NCBI GenBank assembly: GCA_900110595.1
Contig: FOEZ01000007.1
Span: forward strand, 186,001-250,000
DNA length: 64,000 nt
Direction of reading: 5' to 3'
From: Arthrobacter sp. OV608
GTDB taxonomy: Bacteria > Actinomycetota > Actinomycetes > Actinomycetales > Micrococcaceae
Both the position numbers and the translations under genes were made by a program. Each line of letters begins with the position of its first letter. Within the stretch, counting starts at the first letter, position 1. Of this stretch, positions 50,397-58,202 are shown in pieces. The notes below the pieces were generated by a model. That model had not been told where the DNA came from and made no database searches. It saw nothing but the letters and a program-made list of their open reading frames with translations.

Positions 50397-51596
50397 GTGT
50401 CCATTGACGCAATTGCAGCCACCGACAACTCCGCAGCCACGGCGCTGAGCGAAGCCGAGATCTTCGACGCACACCAGGGCGGCAAGCTCTCCATCGCCAG
50501 CACCGTCCCGCTGTCCAACAAGCGCGACCTCTCCATTGCCTACACTCCCGGTGTAGCCGAGGTCAGCCGTGCCATCCACGCCAAGCCGGAACTGGCCCGC
50601 ACCCTCACCTGGGCCGAGCGCCTGGTGGTCGTGGTCAGCGACGGCACCGCCGTCCTGGGCCTGGGCAACATCGGCGCCAGCGCGTCGCTGCCCGTGATGG
50701 AGGGCAAGTCCGCCCTGTTCAAGACCTTCGGCGACCTTGACTCCATTCCCCTGGTGCTGAACACCACGGATGTGGATGAAATCGTGGAGACCCTGGTCCG
50801 GCTGCGGCCCAGCTTCGGCGCCGTCAACCTCGAGGACATCTCCGCTCCGCGCTGCTTCGAGCTGGAGGAAAAGCTCATCGAGGCGCTGGACTGCCCGGTG
50901 ATGCACGATGATCAGCACGGCACCGCCGTGGTTGCCCTCGCCGCGCTGACCAACGCCGCCAAGGTGACCGGCCGCGAACTGGACAGCCTGCACGTGGTGG
51001 TCTCCGGCGCAGGAGCCGCCGGCATCGCCGTCGCCGAAATCCTGCTGGCCGCCGGCATCACCGATGTGGTCCTGCTGGACTCCCGCGGCATCATCAACGC
51101 CGGCCGCAAGGACCTCGCCGCGGACCCGGCCAGCAAGAAGGCTGATATCGCAGGCCGCAGCAACCCGCGCGGAGTGGAAGGCGGACCGGCCGAGGCCCTC
51201 GCCGGAGCAGACGTCTTCATCGGCGTCTCCTCCTCCAAGCTGGCCGAAGAGCACCTCGCCCTGATGAACCAGGACGCCATCGTGTTCGCGCTGTCCAACC
51301 CGGACCCCGAGGTCCTGCCCGAGGTGGCCGTCAAGTACGCCGCCGTGGTGGCCACCGGCCGCAGCGATTTCCCCAACCAGATCAACAACGTGCTGGCCTT
51401 CCCGGGCATCTTCCGCGGCGCCCTGGACGCCGGGGCCCGCCGCATCACCCCGGCCATGAAGCTCGCCGCGGCTTACGCCATCGCCGACCTTGCCGCCGAG
51501 GACCTCTCCGCGGACTACATCGTGCCCAGCCCGCTCGATCCGAGAGTCGCGCCCGCTGTCACCGCAGCCGTTGCCGCCGCGGTGGAGGCAGAGTAG
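50397..51596 (+). CDS. NAD(P)-dependent malic enzyme
   Basis: A 399-residue short-form malic enzyme that oxidatively decarboxylates malate to pyruvate. Key blocks are SIAYTPGVAEVSRAI, GLGNIGASASLPVMEGKSAL (nucleotide and tyrosine region), DLDSIPLVLNTTDVDEIVET, LEDISAPRCFELEEKL and DCPVMHDDQHGTAVVALAAL (divalent metal D-D), then VVSGAGAAGIAVAEILLAAG for the cofactor. The single-domain size distinguishes it from MaeB fusions. GTG start at 50397 with CAGGAGACAAC. A perfect GC terminator follows. Confidence 0.95.
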   Translation: MSIDAIAATDNSAATALSEAEIFDAHQGGKLSIASTVPLSNKRDLSIAYTPGVAEVSRAIHAKPELARTLTWAERLVVVVSDGTAVLGLGNIGASASLPVMEGKSALFKTFGDLDSIPLVLNTTDVDEIVETLVRLRPSFGAVNLEDISAPRCFELEEKLIEALDCPVMHDDQHGTAVVALAALTNAAKVTGRELDSLHVVVSGAGAAGIAVAEILLAAGITDVVLLDSRGIINAGRKDLAADPASKKADIAGRSNPRGVEGGPAEALAGADVFIGVSSSKLAEEHLALMNQDAIVFALSNPDPEVLPEVAVKYAAVVATGRSDFPNQINNVLAFPGIFRGALDAGARRITPAMKLAAAYAIADLAAEDLSADYIVPSPLDPRVAPAVTAAVAAAVEAE

Positions 51597-51620
51597 CGCG
51601 CATTCCCCTAGCGGAATATA

Positions 51621-51660
51621 CGACGGCGGCGCCTCCCCTGCGCGGGAGGCGCCGCCGTCG
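51621..51660 (+). terminator. Terminator of the malic enzyme gene
   Basis: Perfect 17-bp arms CGACGGCGGCGCCTCCC and complement (51621-51637, 51644-51660) with the 6-nt loop CTGCGC, 24 nt past the stop. A short T-poor tail (GCATTCCTCC) follows. Confidence 0.9.
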
Positions 51661-51684
51661 GCATTCCTCCATAGACTGGAAGCC

Positions 51685-52188
51685 ATGAACTCCGAAACCG
51701 TGGTGACCATCCTGTGCGGCCTGGCAATCGTCGTCGGCGTGGCGGGCACAGTCATCCCGGTGCTTCCGGGCAGCATCCTGATCGGTGGAAGCCTGCTGGC
51801 CTGGGCCATCTGGGGCGGTGCCGGCACGGCGGGCTGGGTGGTATTCGCCGTTGCCATGGTGTTCGTCGTGGCAGGCATGGCTGCCAGCGCCGTCCTCACG
51901 GGCCGGAAGCTGAAGGAACACGCCATCCCCAGCCGGAGCATCGTTGCCGCGCTGGTAGCCGGTGTGGTGGGAATGTTCATCATCCCCGTGGTGGGATTGT
52001 TCGTTGGCTTCGCAGGAGGCCTCCTGCTCAGCGAACTCCTCCGGACCCGGAATCTGGGACGCGCGGCGACCTCCAGTTGGGCCGCCCTGAAAGCCACCGG
52101 TTTGGGCATGCTCGCCGAGTTCGGCCTGGCCTGCCTGGCGGCCAGCACGTGGGTGATTGGCGTGTGGGTCGCGGCCGCCAACGGCTGA
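51685..52188 (+). CDS. DUF456 domain membrane protein
   Basis: A 167-residue protein with about five hydrophobic helices. The DUF456 plan is visible: GLAIVVGVAGTVIPVLPGSI (G-x-x-G-x-x-x-P-x-L-P-G), a second Gly-rich helix, and GVVGMFIIPVVGLFVGFAGG (G-x-x-P-x-x-G). The function of the family is unknown. The frame is open upstream, but the ATG at 51685 lies 7 nt after a TAGACT box, so a leaderless start is chosen. It is separated from malic enzyme by the terminator. Confidence 0.87.
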   Translation: MNSETVVTILCGLAIVVGVAGTVIPVLPGSILIGGSLLAWAIWGGAGTAGWVVFAVAMVFVVAGMAASAVLTGRKLKEHAIPSRSIVAALVAGVVGMFIIPVVGLFVGFAGGLLLSELLRTRNLGRAATSSWAALKATGLGMLAEFGLACLAASTWVIGVWVAAANG

Positions 52189-52229
52189 GGCGCTTGCGGC
52201 CCGGATACCCAAGGGCGTAGAACGGCAGC

Positions 52230-52604
52230 ATGACGGAGCCTACTTCAGCACGCGAACACGTACAGGCCTGGATGGACAAGTACCAGGCGGCGTGGACCAG
52301 CAACCGGCCAGAGGACATCCGCGCCCTCTTCACCGCAGACGCAGTGTACGAAACAAGGCCCCACGATCCTCATTCCTGGAAGGGGCAGGACGGCATCGTG
52401 GACGCCTGGCTCGCCGCCCGGGATGAGCCGGACGACTGGACGTTCAGCTGGGAGCTGCTGGGCGTGGACGGTGATACCGCCTTTGTCCAGGGTGTCACCA
52501 CCTATTCGGGTGACCGGCCCACGTACGACAACCTCTGGGTCATTCGGTTGGACCCGGGCGGCCGCGCCTCAGCCTTTACGGAATGGTTCATGGAGCGGGG
52601 CTGA
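52230..52604 (+). CDS. NTF2-like (SnoaL) fold protein
   Basis: A 124-residue cone-shaped fold protein. The N-terminal helix VQAWMDKYQAAWTSNRPEDI and the following RALFTADAVYETRPHDPHSW are typical of SnoaL-type proteins ('W..y..Aw...d...l..lfaddavY...p'). WDVVWEL-like strand pieces (FSWELLGVDGDTAFVQGVTT, YDNLWVIRLDPGGRASAFTE) complete the beta sheet. These bind or isomerise small hydrophobic compounds; the exact role is unknown. A TAGAAC box lies 6 nt before the ATG. Confidence 0.82.
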   Translation: MTEPTSAREHVQAWMDKYQAAWTSNRPEDIRALFTADAVYETRPHDPHSWKGQDGIVDAWLAARDEPDDWTFSWELLGVDGDTAFVQGVTTYSGDRPTYDNLWVIRLDPGGRASAFTEWFMERG

Positions 52605-52605
52605 G

Positions 52606-52812
52606 TCAGAGGCCCAGGCCTCCAAGCTTGTCCCCGAGACCCCCAGGAAGTTTTGCCAGCAGCTCAGCCGGGCTGATTCCCAGCCTGGACAGCAGGTCTG
52701 CATGCTGGTCGGTGTCCACCTGGTCCGGCAGTTCCGACTCCGCCTGTGAAGCTTTGTCGTTGTCTCCCTGTTTTCGGAGGAGCTCGAGGATCTGGGACTT
52801 GTCGATCTGCAT
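52606..52812 (-). CDS. Small conserved acidic protein, 68 residues
   Basis: A short helical protein starting MQIDKSQILELLRKQGDNDK, with an SD site AAGGAGAACGTC before the ATG. The second half has a Gly/Leu repeat (KLPGGLGDKLGGLGL). Small proteins of this plan are common in Micrococcaceae, as far as I remember, but I cannot name a function. It ends 2 nt from the convergent NTF2-like gene, with no terminator visible between. Confidence 0.72.
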   Translation of the reverse strand: MQIDKSQILELLRKQGDNDKASQAESELPDQVDTDQHADLLSRLGISPAELLAKLPGGLGDKLGGLGL

Positions 52813-52964
52813 GACGTTCTCCTTCGTGAAGCGGAACTGCTAAGGGTGCTTACTACCTTTCCGGAAAACCGCGGCCGGGACAAGGGGCCGGAGCCAATGA
52901 GCCTGTGTCCACAGGAGCTGGCGGAGCTGTCCGTCCTGAAGGACGTGGCGGTTAGCATGGAAAG

Positions 52965-53942
52965 ATGACCGCCGGGGACCCTGCACCGATCTACTGGGAC
53001 AGCCGCGACCTCACGCCGTTCGGCGAGCCCCAGTTGCGCACACCAGTCCACGACCTTGCCGGGGGAGTAGGCGGCCTGCTGACCGGCGTCCTCGGCGGAC
53101 GCCACCCGGCATTGCTCACCGTGGACGGGGAGATTCCGCGGCTCAAGCGGATGCTGCCCAAGCCGGCCAAGGCCGTGCACGAGGCAGTCTTCACCAGCCG
53201 CGAGCCCGAACGCCTGATCACACTGGCCCGCACCTACCCCGGCTGGGCCGGACTTTGCTACCTCATGTCCGGGCTGCTCGTGTACAAGCACGGCGGCTAC
53301 CTGCGTGCCTCGGAACTGCTGCAGCGCGGGCTCACCACCAGGAACGACGACGAAGCGAACCGCTACTCGTCCACGTACCTCACCAGGATCGTCACCCGGA
53401 TCGAACTGGCAGAACGCGTGGAGATCCCCGTCCTGTTCAGTGAGGAGTCAGTGTTCCTGGCGCTCGCGCACTCGTTCCGCGAGACGGGCCGCACGGAGGC
53501 CGCGCTGGACGCCCTGGCCGGCCTGCCGCCGTCGCTCCCCATGGCTTTGGCGCGCTGCTCGCTGGCGCTGACCCTGGGGCGGAGCCGGACCGTGATCGAC
53601 TGGACGGAAGGCCTGCTCAACGCTGACGATCTGTCCGCCGCGCTGTTGCTGGTGCGGGCGCGGGCCCTGCGGCGGGAGGGCCGGTTCGAGGCTGCCCACC
53701 AGGCGCTTGCCGAGGTTCTGCGCCGGCGCAAGACACACCTGACCCTGCGCAATGACGCCCTCACGGACCGCGCGCTGCTGGTACTTGACTCCAGCAGGCG
53801 CTCGCTCAACCCCCGCGACTGGGGGCGGCGCCGCGAAGACCCCGTGCCGCAGAAGGAGATCGCCGCGCCGGTGCCAATCCGCAAGGACGAGGAGATGCGC
53901 CGGATCTGGGAACAGGACTGGAAGAAACTCAGCGACGAGTAA
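52965..53942 (+). CDS. Hypothetical TPR-like helical protein
   Basis: A 325-residue protein with an N-terminal 65-residue segment ending in RLKRMLPKPAKAVHEAVF, then helical repeats (about residues 90-270) resembling tetratricopeptide units, for example LYKHG-like YLRASELLQRGLTTRNDDEA and FEAAHQALAEVLRRRKTHLT. The C-terminus is strongly charged and ends in EEMRRIWEQDWKKLSDE. No signal or membrane segment. A TAGCAT box lies 6 nt before the ATG, so a leaderless transcript is likely. The role may be as a scaffold; no family name is offered. Confidence 0.75.
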   Translation: MTAGDPAPIYWDSRDLTPFGEPQLRTPVHDLAGGVGGLLTGVLGGRHPALLTVDGEIPRLKRMLPKPAKAVHEAVFTSREPERLITLARTYPGWAGLCYLMSGLLVYKHGGYLRASELLQRGLTTRNDDEANRYSSTYLTRIVTRIELAERVEIPVLFSEESVFLALAHSFRETGRTEAALDALAGLPPSLPMALARCSLALTLGRSRTVIDWTEGLLNADDLSAALLLVRARALRREGRFEAAHQALAEVLRRRKTHLTLRNDALTDRALLVLDSSRRSLNPRDWGRRREDPVPQKEIAAPVPIRKDEEMRRIWEQDWKKLSDE

Positions 53943-53948
53943 AAGCCG

Positions 53949-54596
53949 CTACGCCGCGGCGAGGGCCGGCAGCAGCTGCTCGCCGAGCAGCACCGCGCCC
54001 AGCAGCACCATGATCACGCCGCTGGCGAGGGTCACCAGGCGGGCGGCTCCCGGGCGGCTTTGCAGCAGGGTACGGGAGAGCAGGGCGACGGCGGTGTACA
54101 CAAGCCCCGCCAGCAGCACAAACGTCATCCCGAGCAGGCCCGACTGCACCGGCACGGGAAGGGACGCGTCGGCGCTCACGAACTGGGGGACCAGCGCCAC
54201 GTAGAAGAGCAGGCCCTTGGGGTTGATCCCGCTGGTTCCCATACCCTGGAGGAACGTCCGGAGCGGGCTGGTGCCGTCACTGCCTGTACGCCCGGCGCCG
54301 GCCGTAAAGCTGGCCCCGCGCCAGGAGCGGAGCGTGCTGATACCGAGCCACACCAGGTAGGCCGCGCCGGCCAGCGTGATCCAGCCCAGAACCCCGGGCA
54401 GCCCCGTGAGCAGGGCGGCCAGCCCCGCCACCAGAAGGACTGTGTGCAGGACATAGCCGCCGCAGAGCCCCGCCACTGCCGGGACAAAACTCCGCTGCCT
54501 GAGCCCGGCCGCAATGGAGTATGCCCAGTCCACGCCTGGGGTGCACGCCAGGGCGGCGGCCACCAGCACAAAGGCCAAAAACAGCTCGTGGTTCAT
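53949..54596 (-). CDS. LysE/RhtB family amino-acid exporter
   Basis: A 215-residue membrane protein with six predicted helices. The start MNHELFLAFVLVAAALACTPGVDWAYSI matches the LysE 'tPGP...' region (here TPGVDWAYS), and LVWLGISTLRSW and GMGTSGINPKGLLFYVALVP carry the conserved 'yLiwlG...lr' and 'NPKa.lff' blocks. It likely exports a basic or neutral amino acid or a metabolite. The start chosen is ATG 54596 with GCAGGAGAAAG before it. It is divergent from an Lrp-type regulator, which probably controls it. Confidence 0.92.
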   Translation of the reverse strand: MNHELFLAFVLVAAALACTPGVDWAYSIAAGLRQRSFVPAVAGLCGGYVLHTVLLVAGLAALLTGLPGVLGWITLAGAAYLVWLGISTLRSWRGASFTAGAGRTGSDGTSPLRTFLQGMGTSGINPKGLLFYVALVPQFVSADASLPVPVQSGLLGMTFVLLAGLVYTAVALLSRTLLQSRPGAARLVTLASGVIMVLLGAVLLGEQLLPALAAA

Positions 54597-54702
54597 TCTT
54601 TCTCCTGCCACACTTGTGCGTCAGGACAAACCCTAGATAGTTTCGGCGCAGAAGTGCTCTCCTTTTTCGCTGCGGAGCAGGCCTGTGCGGTAAGGTTCTT
54701 GC

Positions 54703-55158
54703 GTGATTGACCATATTGACAGAAATATCTTGCGCCACCTCAAGGACGACGGCCGGATGACTGCCACGGCACTCGCCGCGAAGGTGGGTTTGACCGTGGC
54801 CCCGTGCCACCGGCGGCTGCGCGACCTGGAGCAATCGGGCGTGATCCGCGGCTACCGGGCGGACATAGATCCCTCCGCCGTGGGGCTGGGCTTCGAGGCA
54901 ATCGTGTTTGTCACCCTGCGCCAGGTGGACCGGGCCATCATGGAGGTCTTCGAAAACCGGGTGGCGGAGAATCCGAACGTGGTGGAGGCGCAGCGGCTCT
55001 TCGGCTCACCGGACTACCTGCTGAAGGTCATCGCGGAAGACCTGCCCGCCTACCAGCGCTTCTACGACGCCGAGCTCACGTCGCTGCCCGGCGTGGAACG
55101 GCTGACGTCCACCCTGGTGATGAAGAACCTGAAGTCCAACGCCGGCCCGCCGGTGTAG
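54703..55158 (+). CDS. Lrp/AsnC family regulator, probable controller of the LysE exporter
   Basis: A 151-residue regulator. The AsnC-type HTH is DHIDRNILRHLKDDGRMTAT then LAAKVGLTVAPCHRRLRDLE, and the RAM ligand domain begins near residue 65 (GLGFEAIVFVTLRQV). The divergent arrangement with an exporter parallels Lrp-LysE/BrnFE pairs, in which the amino acid induces its own export. The GTG at 54703 lies 6 nt after TAAGGT, so a leaderless transcript is likely. Confidence 0.92.
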   Translation: MIDHIDRNILRHLKDDGRMTATALAAKVGLTVAPCHRRLRDLEQSGVIRGYRADIDPSAVGLGFEAIVFVTLRQVDRAIMEVFENRVAENPNVVEAQRLFGSPDYLLKVIAEDLPAYQRFYDAELTSLPGVERLTSTLVMKNLKSNAGPPV

Positions 55159-55166
55159 GGCGTTTC

Positions 55167-55820
55167 CTAGCTGACCGGCCTGACGTGGACGATGATCACC
55201 TGGGTGTCCTTGCCGCCGTCGTACCGCAGGTCGTAGTTGACATCGAGCCCTGTTGACCTGCCGGAGGTGATGGAGAAGTCGCTTTTGGAGCCCGGGTCCG
55301 CCTGGGTGCTGCTGATCCAGTCCTCGGCCGAGTCCGCAGAAATGCCGTACCGGTCAACGCCGTCCCGAATGAGCTCGAAGTACTCTTCGGGCGTATCCGC
55401 CGTGAGGAAGTATGTGACTTCGCTGAAATCGCTGCGCTTGTCCGTGGTGTTGAAGCGGATGCGGTCCGTCTCGCCGCTGATCTCTCCGGTTGGTGCGGTG
55501 ATGGTCAAGCTGATTTTGCCCGAGTCCCGGGTGTTGATTTCGGGCCCGTAGCTGTCCTGCGTCACGCGGACGGCTTCCTTGCTGAGCCGTCCCGACGTCA
55601 TGTCCAGCTTCGCCGTCTTGGAATCGCGGATCGCCGCCACGCCGGCCGCGTCCAGCGTGGAGTATTCGGAGGTGTTCACGGTGCTCCCTTGAGTGGTTGG
55701 TTCGGTGGCCGGGCTGCTGTTCTGGCATCCAGCCAAAGCGCAGCCTGCGGCAAGGGTAAGCAGGACGACGGCGGCCTGCCGCCTGAGGCGGGTGGCAGCG
55801 CTGTCCGGGAATGGGGTCAC
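55167..55820 (-). CDS. Lipoprotein coupled to the WXG100-headed protein
   Basis: A 217-residue secreted lipoprotein. The signal helix AVVLLTLAAGCALAGC has two overlapping lipobox candidates (Cys27, Cys32); LAGC at 32 is preferred. The mature domain is beta-rich, with YTLDAAGVAAIRDSK-like and LTITAPTGEISGETDRIRF strands. The ATG at 55820 overlaps the stop of the upstream 495-residue gene (ATGA), so the two are co-translated. It may be an immunity or partner protein for that gene, by arrangement only. No family recognised. Confidence 0.75.
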   Translation of the reverse strand: MTPFPDSAATRLRRQAAVVLLTLAAGCALAGCQNSSPATEPTTQGSTVNTSEYSTLDAAGVAAIRDSKTAKLDMTSGRLSKEAVRVTQDSYGPEINTRDSGKISLTITAPTGEISGETDRIRFNTTDKRSDFSEVTYFLTADTPEEYFELIRDGVDRYGISADSAEDWISSTQADPGSKSDFSITSGRSTGLDVNYDLRYDGGKDTQVIIVHVRPVS

Positions 55821-57304
55821 TGGTGCACCTCTGCGTCGAAGCCGTCCAGGAAGCGGTCCATGATGCCGGGGATGTTGTTGGTGGGCCGGTACTGTTCCAC
55901 CCTGCCATCAAAATCCGAGGCGATAATTTGCTGTGCGCGGCCAGGATCGGTGGCCAGCAGGTCCTGGTAAGCCGGCAGGGTGTCCTGCTGAATGAGTGCC
56001 CAGCGCTGGTCCGCATCGGAGATATTGCCGGCGGGGAAGCCCGTGGTGAAATCGGTACGGAACTGCGCGGGGTTGTCCCAGTTGGTGAAGGGCACGTTTT
56101 CCGGCCCCGGACTTTCCACGCTGAAGGTGAAGGGGAATACCTCCGCATAGCTCTTCGCGCCGGGAATCGAGGGCTCGCCGGCCAGTGTCACCATGTAGGT
56201 CACCGCCTCGCCGCCGGGGTGGTTGCGCATGGCGTCGTAGTCGTCGGCGATGATCTCGTTCTGCTCCCGGTAAAGCAGGGCTGTGTTGCCTTCCCGGACA
56301 AGCTCCGGGTCGCCCGAATCGATCTTTGCCCACTCTTCGGCGGTACCGGGATCTATGGCGCCGGAGTCACGCAACCTGTTGATCTCGTCCAGGCCCCCGT
56401 CCATGTACGCCTGGTGCTGGCGGGCCTGGTCCAGGAAAATCTCCTTGTTCATGTCCACCATGCTGGTTTCGTAGAAGCGGATTTCCTGGTCCGTCATCCC
56501 TGCAAGCTGTTCGATCTGGTCCAGGACGGGGAGTGGGATGTCCGACGCAGGGTTGTCAGCGATCTGCTGGGCGAGGTCCCGGAGCATGGCCATATCCCTG
56601 AAGCCGCCGGCGAAGGATGGCCCAATCATGTTCGCCATGCCGGCCCACTGCAGGTCCGGGTTGGCAAGGTAGGCCTGGCCGTAGAAGTCGTAGACCTTCT
56701 TGATGGTTTCCCAGTTGTATTCGGTGCCCTTTGACGTGTCCCAGTCCTGCAGGTCAATGCCCATGTCCAGCATGGCCTGCTGGTTCCAGTAGGAAGAGAG
56801 GAAGTCCCTGTATGCCTTGGAGTTCGTGGTGATCAGGCCCGAATCTGCCGCAGCGTCCATGGCAGCTTTGGCGGCGTCCGGGTTTGCCAGGGCCCACTGT
56901 TTGAATTCGTCGCTCTGGAGGTATTGACGGCGCTCCTCCGGCGTCATGGCGTTCAAGGTGTCCGTCAGGTCCTGGGCTGTACCGGTGCCGCCGCCAGTGC
57001 CGCCGCCTGTGCCGCCGGAACTGCCGGAGCCGCCGCTGGTGCTGGCCTTTTCCTGCTCGTCGGCGTTGGCGAGCAGCGCTTTCGATGCCGATTCCAGCCC
57101 TGCCGTTGCGGACCGGAGCAGCTTCTGGTGGGCCGAGGTCCATTCGCTGCGGAAGCGGTCGCCGTCCTGCCCTCTCCACGCCGTGGAGGTGATGCTGCTG
57201 CCGAGTTGCTGGCTTAGGGCGTCCAGCCTGTTGGCGCCGCCGGCAAGGTCCTTGGCCAGCTGCCGGAGCTGCGCCACGTCAGCGCCGTGAAAATTCCCCG
57301 CCAT
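55817..57304 (-). CDS. WXG100-headed large protein, candidate type VII secretion effector
   Basis: A 495-residue protein. The first 95 residues form a WXG100-like helical hairpin (RLDALSQQLGSSITSTAWRG then QDGDRFRSEWTSAHQKLL, with a W-R-G turn). A Gly/Ser/Thr-rich linker follows at about 93-108. The rest (about 110-495) is a large helical domain rich in acidic and aromatic residues, with no match I can name; IPGIMDRFLDGFDAEVHQ ends it. No Sec signal is present, as expected for ESX clients. It is the first gene of a coupled pair with a lipoprotein. GGGGGGAAAT precedes the ATG. Confidence 0.75.
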   Translation of the reverse strand: MAGNFHGADVAQLRQLAKDLAGGANRLDALSQQLGSSITSTAWRGQDGDRFRSEWTSAHQKLLRSATAGLESASKALLANADEQEKASTSGGSGSSGGTGGGTGGGTGTAQDLTDTLNAMTPEERRQYLQSDEFKQWALANPDAAKAAMDAAADSGLITTNSKAYRDFLSSYWNQQAMLDMGIDLQDWDTSKGTEYNWETIKKVYDFYGQAYLANPDLQWAGMANMIGPSFAGGFRDMAMLRDLAQQIADNPASDIPLPVLDQIEQLAGMTDQEIRFYETSMVDMNKEIFLDQARQHQAYMDGGLDEINRLRDSGAIDPGTAEEWAKIDSGDPELVREGNTALLYREQNEIIADDYDAMRNHPGGEAVTYMVTLAGEPSIPGAKSYAEVFPFTFSVESPGPENVPFTNWDNPAQFRTDFTTGFPAGNISDADQRWALIQQDTLPAYQDLLATDPGRAQQIIASDFDGRVEQYRPTNNIPGIMDRFLDGFDAEVHQ

Positions 57305-57383
57305 ATTTCCCCCCGTTTGGACTCCCGTGCCAGCTTAACCGCCGCCCGCTCAAGTGGCGATGGGGAGAGCTCCCCGCCCGTGT

Positions 57384-57851
57384 CTAGTCCGCCAGCAGGC
57401 CGGTAGTCCGGTAGGGGATGACTTCGCGGAGGAACATGCTGGTGGAAGTCCGGACGATGCCGGGGCACAGCCTGATTTCCTCGGAAACCCGGTAAAGGTC
57501 ATCCGGGCTGGTGGCCACCACGCGGATCAGCAGGTCGGTGTCGCCTGCCGGCGCATGGCATTCGAGGACTTCGGGAATCTTCCGTAGGGCAGCGATGGCC
57601 TCGTTGAGGTGGCTCTGGTCCAGCTCCGCGCTGACCGCGGCTGCCACGCCTCTTCCCAGGGCTGCCGGAAGCACCCTGCTGCTGTTGGGCCGCAGGGCTC
57701 CCGAGGCCGTCATCCGCTCCAGCCGGCTCTGGACAGTGCCCCGGGCCAGGCCTAGTCGCTGTGCCAGCACCATGATGGGAACGCGGGGGTCTTCGTCCAG
57801 GGCATTGAGGATCCGCTTGTCCGTAGCATCCAGTTCCTGCAATCTGATCAT
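57384..57851 (-). CDS. Lrp/AsnC family transcriptional regulator
   Basis: A 155-residue regulator. HTH: LDATDKRILNALDEDPRVPI then LAQRLGLARGTVQSRLERMT; the RAM ligand domain starts near 60 with GVAAAVSAELDQ and contains VLECHAPAGDTDLLIRVVAT. The ATG at 57851 (MIRLQELDATDK) is preferred to an upstream in-frame start at 57917. Its target is unknown; an inverted repeat flanks its putative promoter. Confidence 0.9.
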   Translation of the reverse strand: MIRLQELDATDKRILNALDEDPRVPIMVLAQRLGLARGTVQSRLERMTASGALRPNSSRVLPAALGRGVAAAVSAELDQSHLNEAIAALRKIPEVLECHAPAGDTDLLIRVVATSPDDLYRVSEEIRLCPGIVRTSTSMFLREVIPYRTTGLLAD

Positions 57852-57907
57852 TTCCTGTCGGTGGGAACCTCGAGGGTTGGTCAGACTGATCAATCGAAGT
57901 TCTGGTG

Positions 57908-57947
57908 GTTGCCCCAACTGTAGGGTGTCTGCTCAAATTGTGGCAAC
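57908..57947 (-). promoter_or_regulatory. GTTGCC/GGCAAC repeat around the Lrp promoter
   Basis: On the minus strand, TTGCCA and TACAGT are 18 nt apart and form a fair promoter for the Lrp gene. They are flanked by GTTGCC (at 57908-57913 on the plus strand) and GGCAAC (57942-57947), a 6-bp inverted repeat. The same half-sites lie before the aminotransferase gene at 16.4 kb. Confidence 0.4.
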
Positions 57948-58202
57948 AAGGGCAAAAGCTACCGCTGATTCCCGCAGGCTACAGGTTCTCCGGTACACCA
58001 CCCGGCAACTGCACACCGCTTCCCGCAAGGAGGCCGCCGCTGATTGACGCTTGTTCACACCATGGTCATTGAAGCAACCACGGCAAGAGCCCCTGAGTTA
58101 CCGACGCCGGTTTACCCGATGTCATCGGTAGCTGAGGGGCTCTTGTGTTTGTCCGCGCACGCAGGGAGCCGGCCCCGCCTGCCGCCCGCATAGGGTGGAT
58201 CC
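57948..58202. other. Gap with an orphan hairpin (58084-58145)
   Basis: No gene is convincing in the 351 bp from 57852 to 58202. The arms CAAGAGCCCCT and AGGGGCTCTTG (11 bp) with inner TACCGA/TCGGTA arms make a long hairpin at 58084-58145, followed by TGTGTTTGT. This looks like a terminator, but no gene upstream on the plus strand ends before it. A short unannotated RNA or a relic of a lost gene is possible. The TAGGGT box at 58191-58196 is the promoter of gluQRS. Confidence 0.5.

Noticed and set aside
58060..58191. 43-codon frame (MVIEATTARAPELPTPVYPM...) across the orphan hairpin
   Set aside because: It has no ribosome-binding site, and the hairpin symmetry explains the sequence better than coding does.
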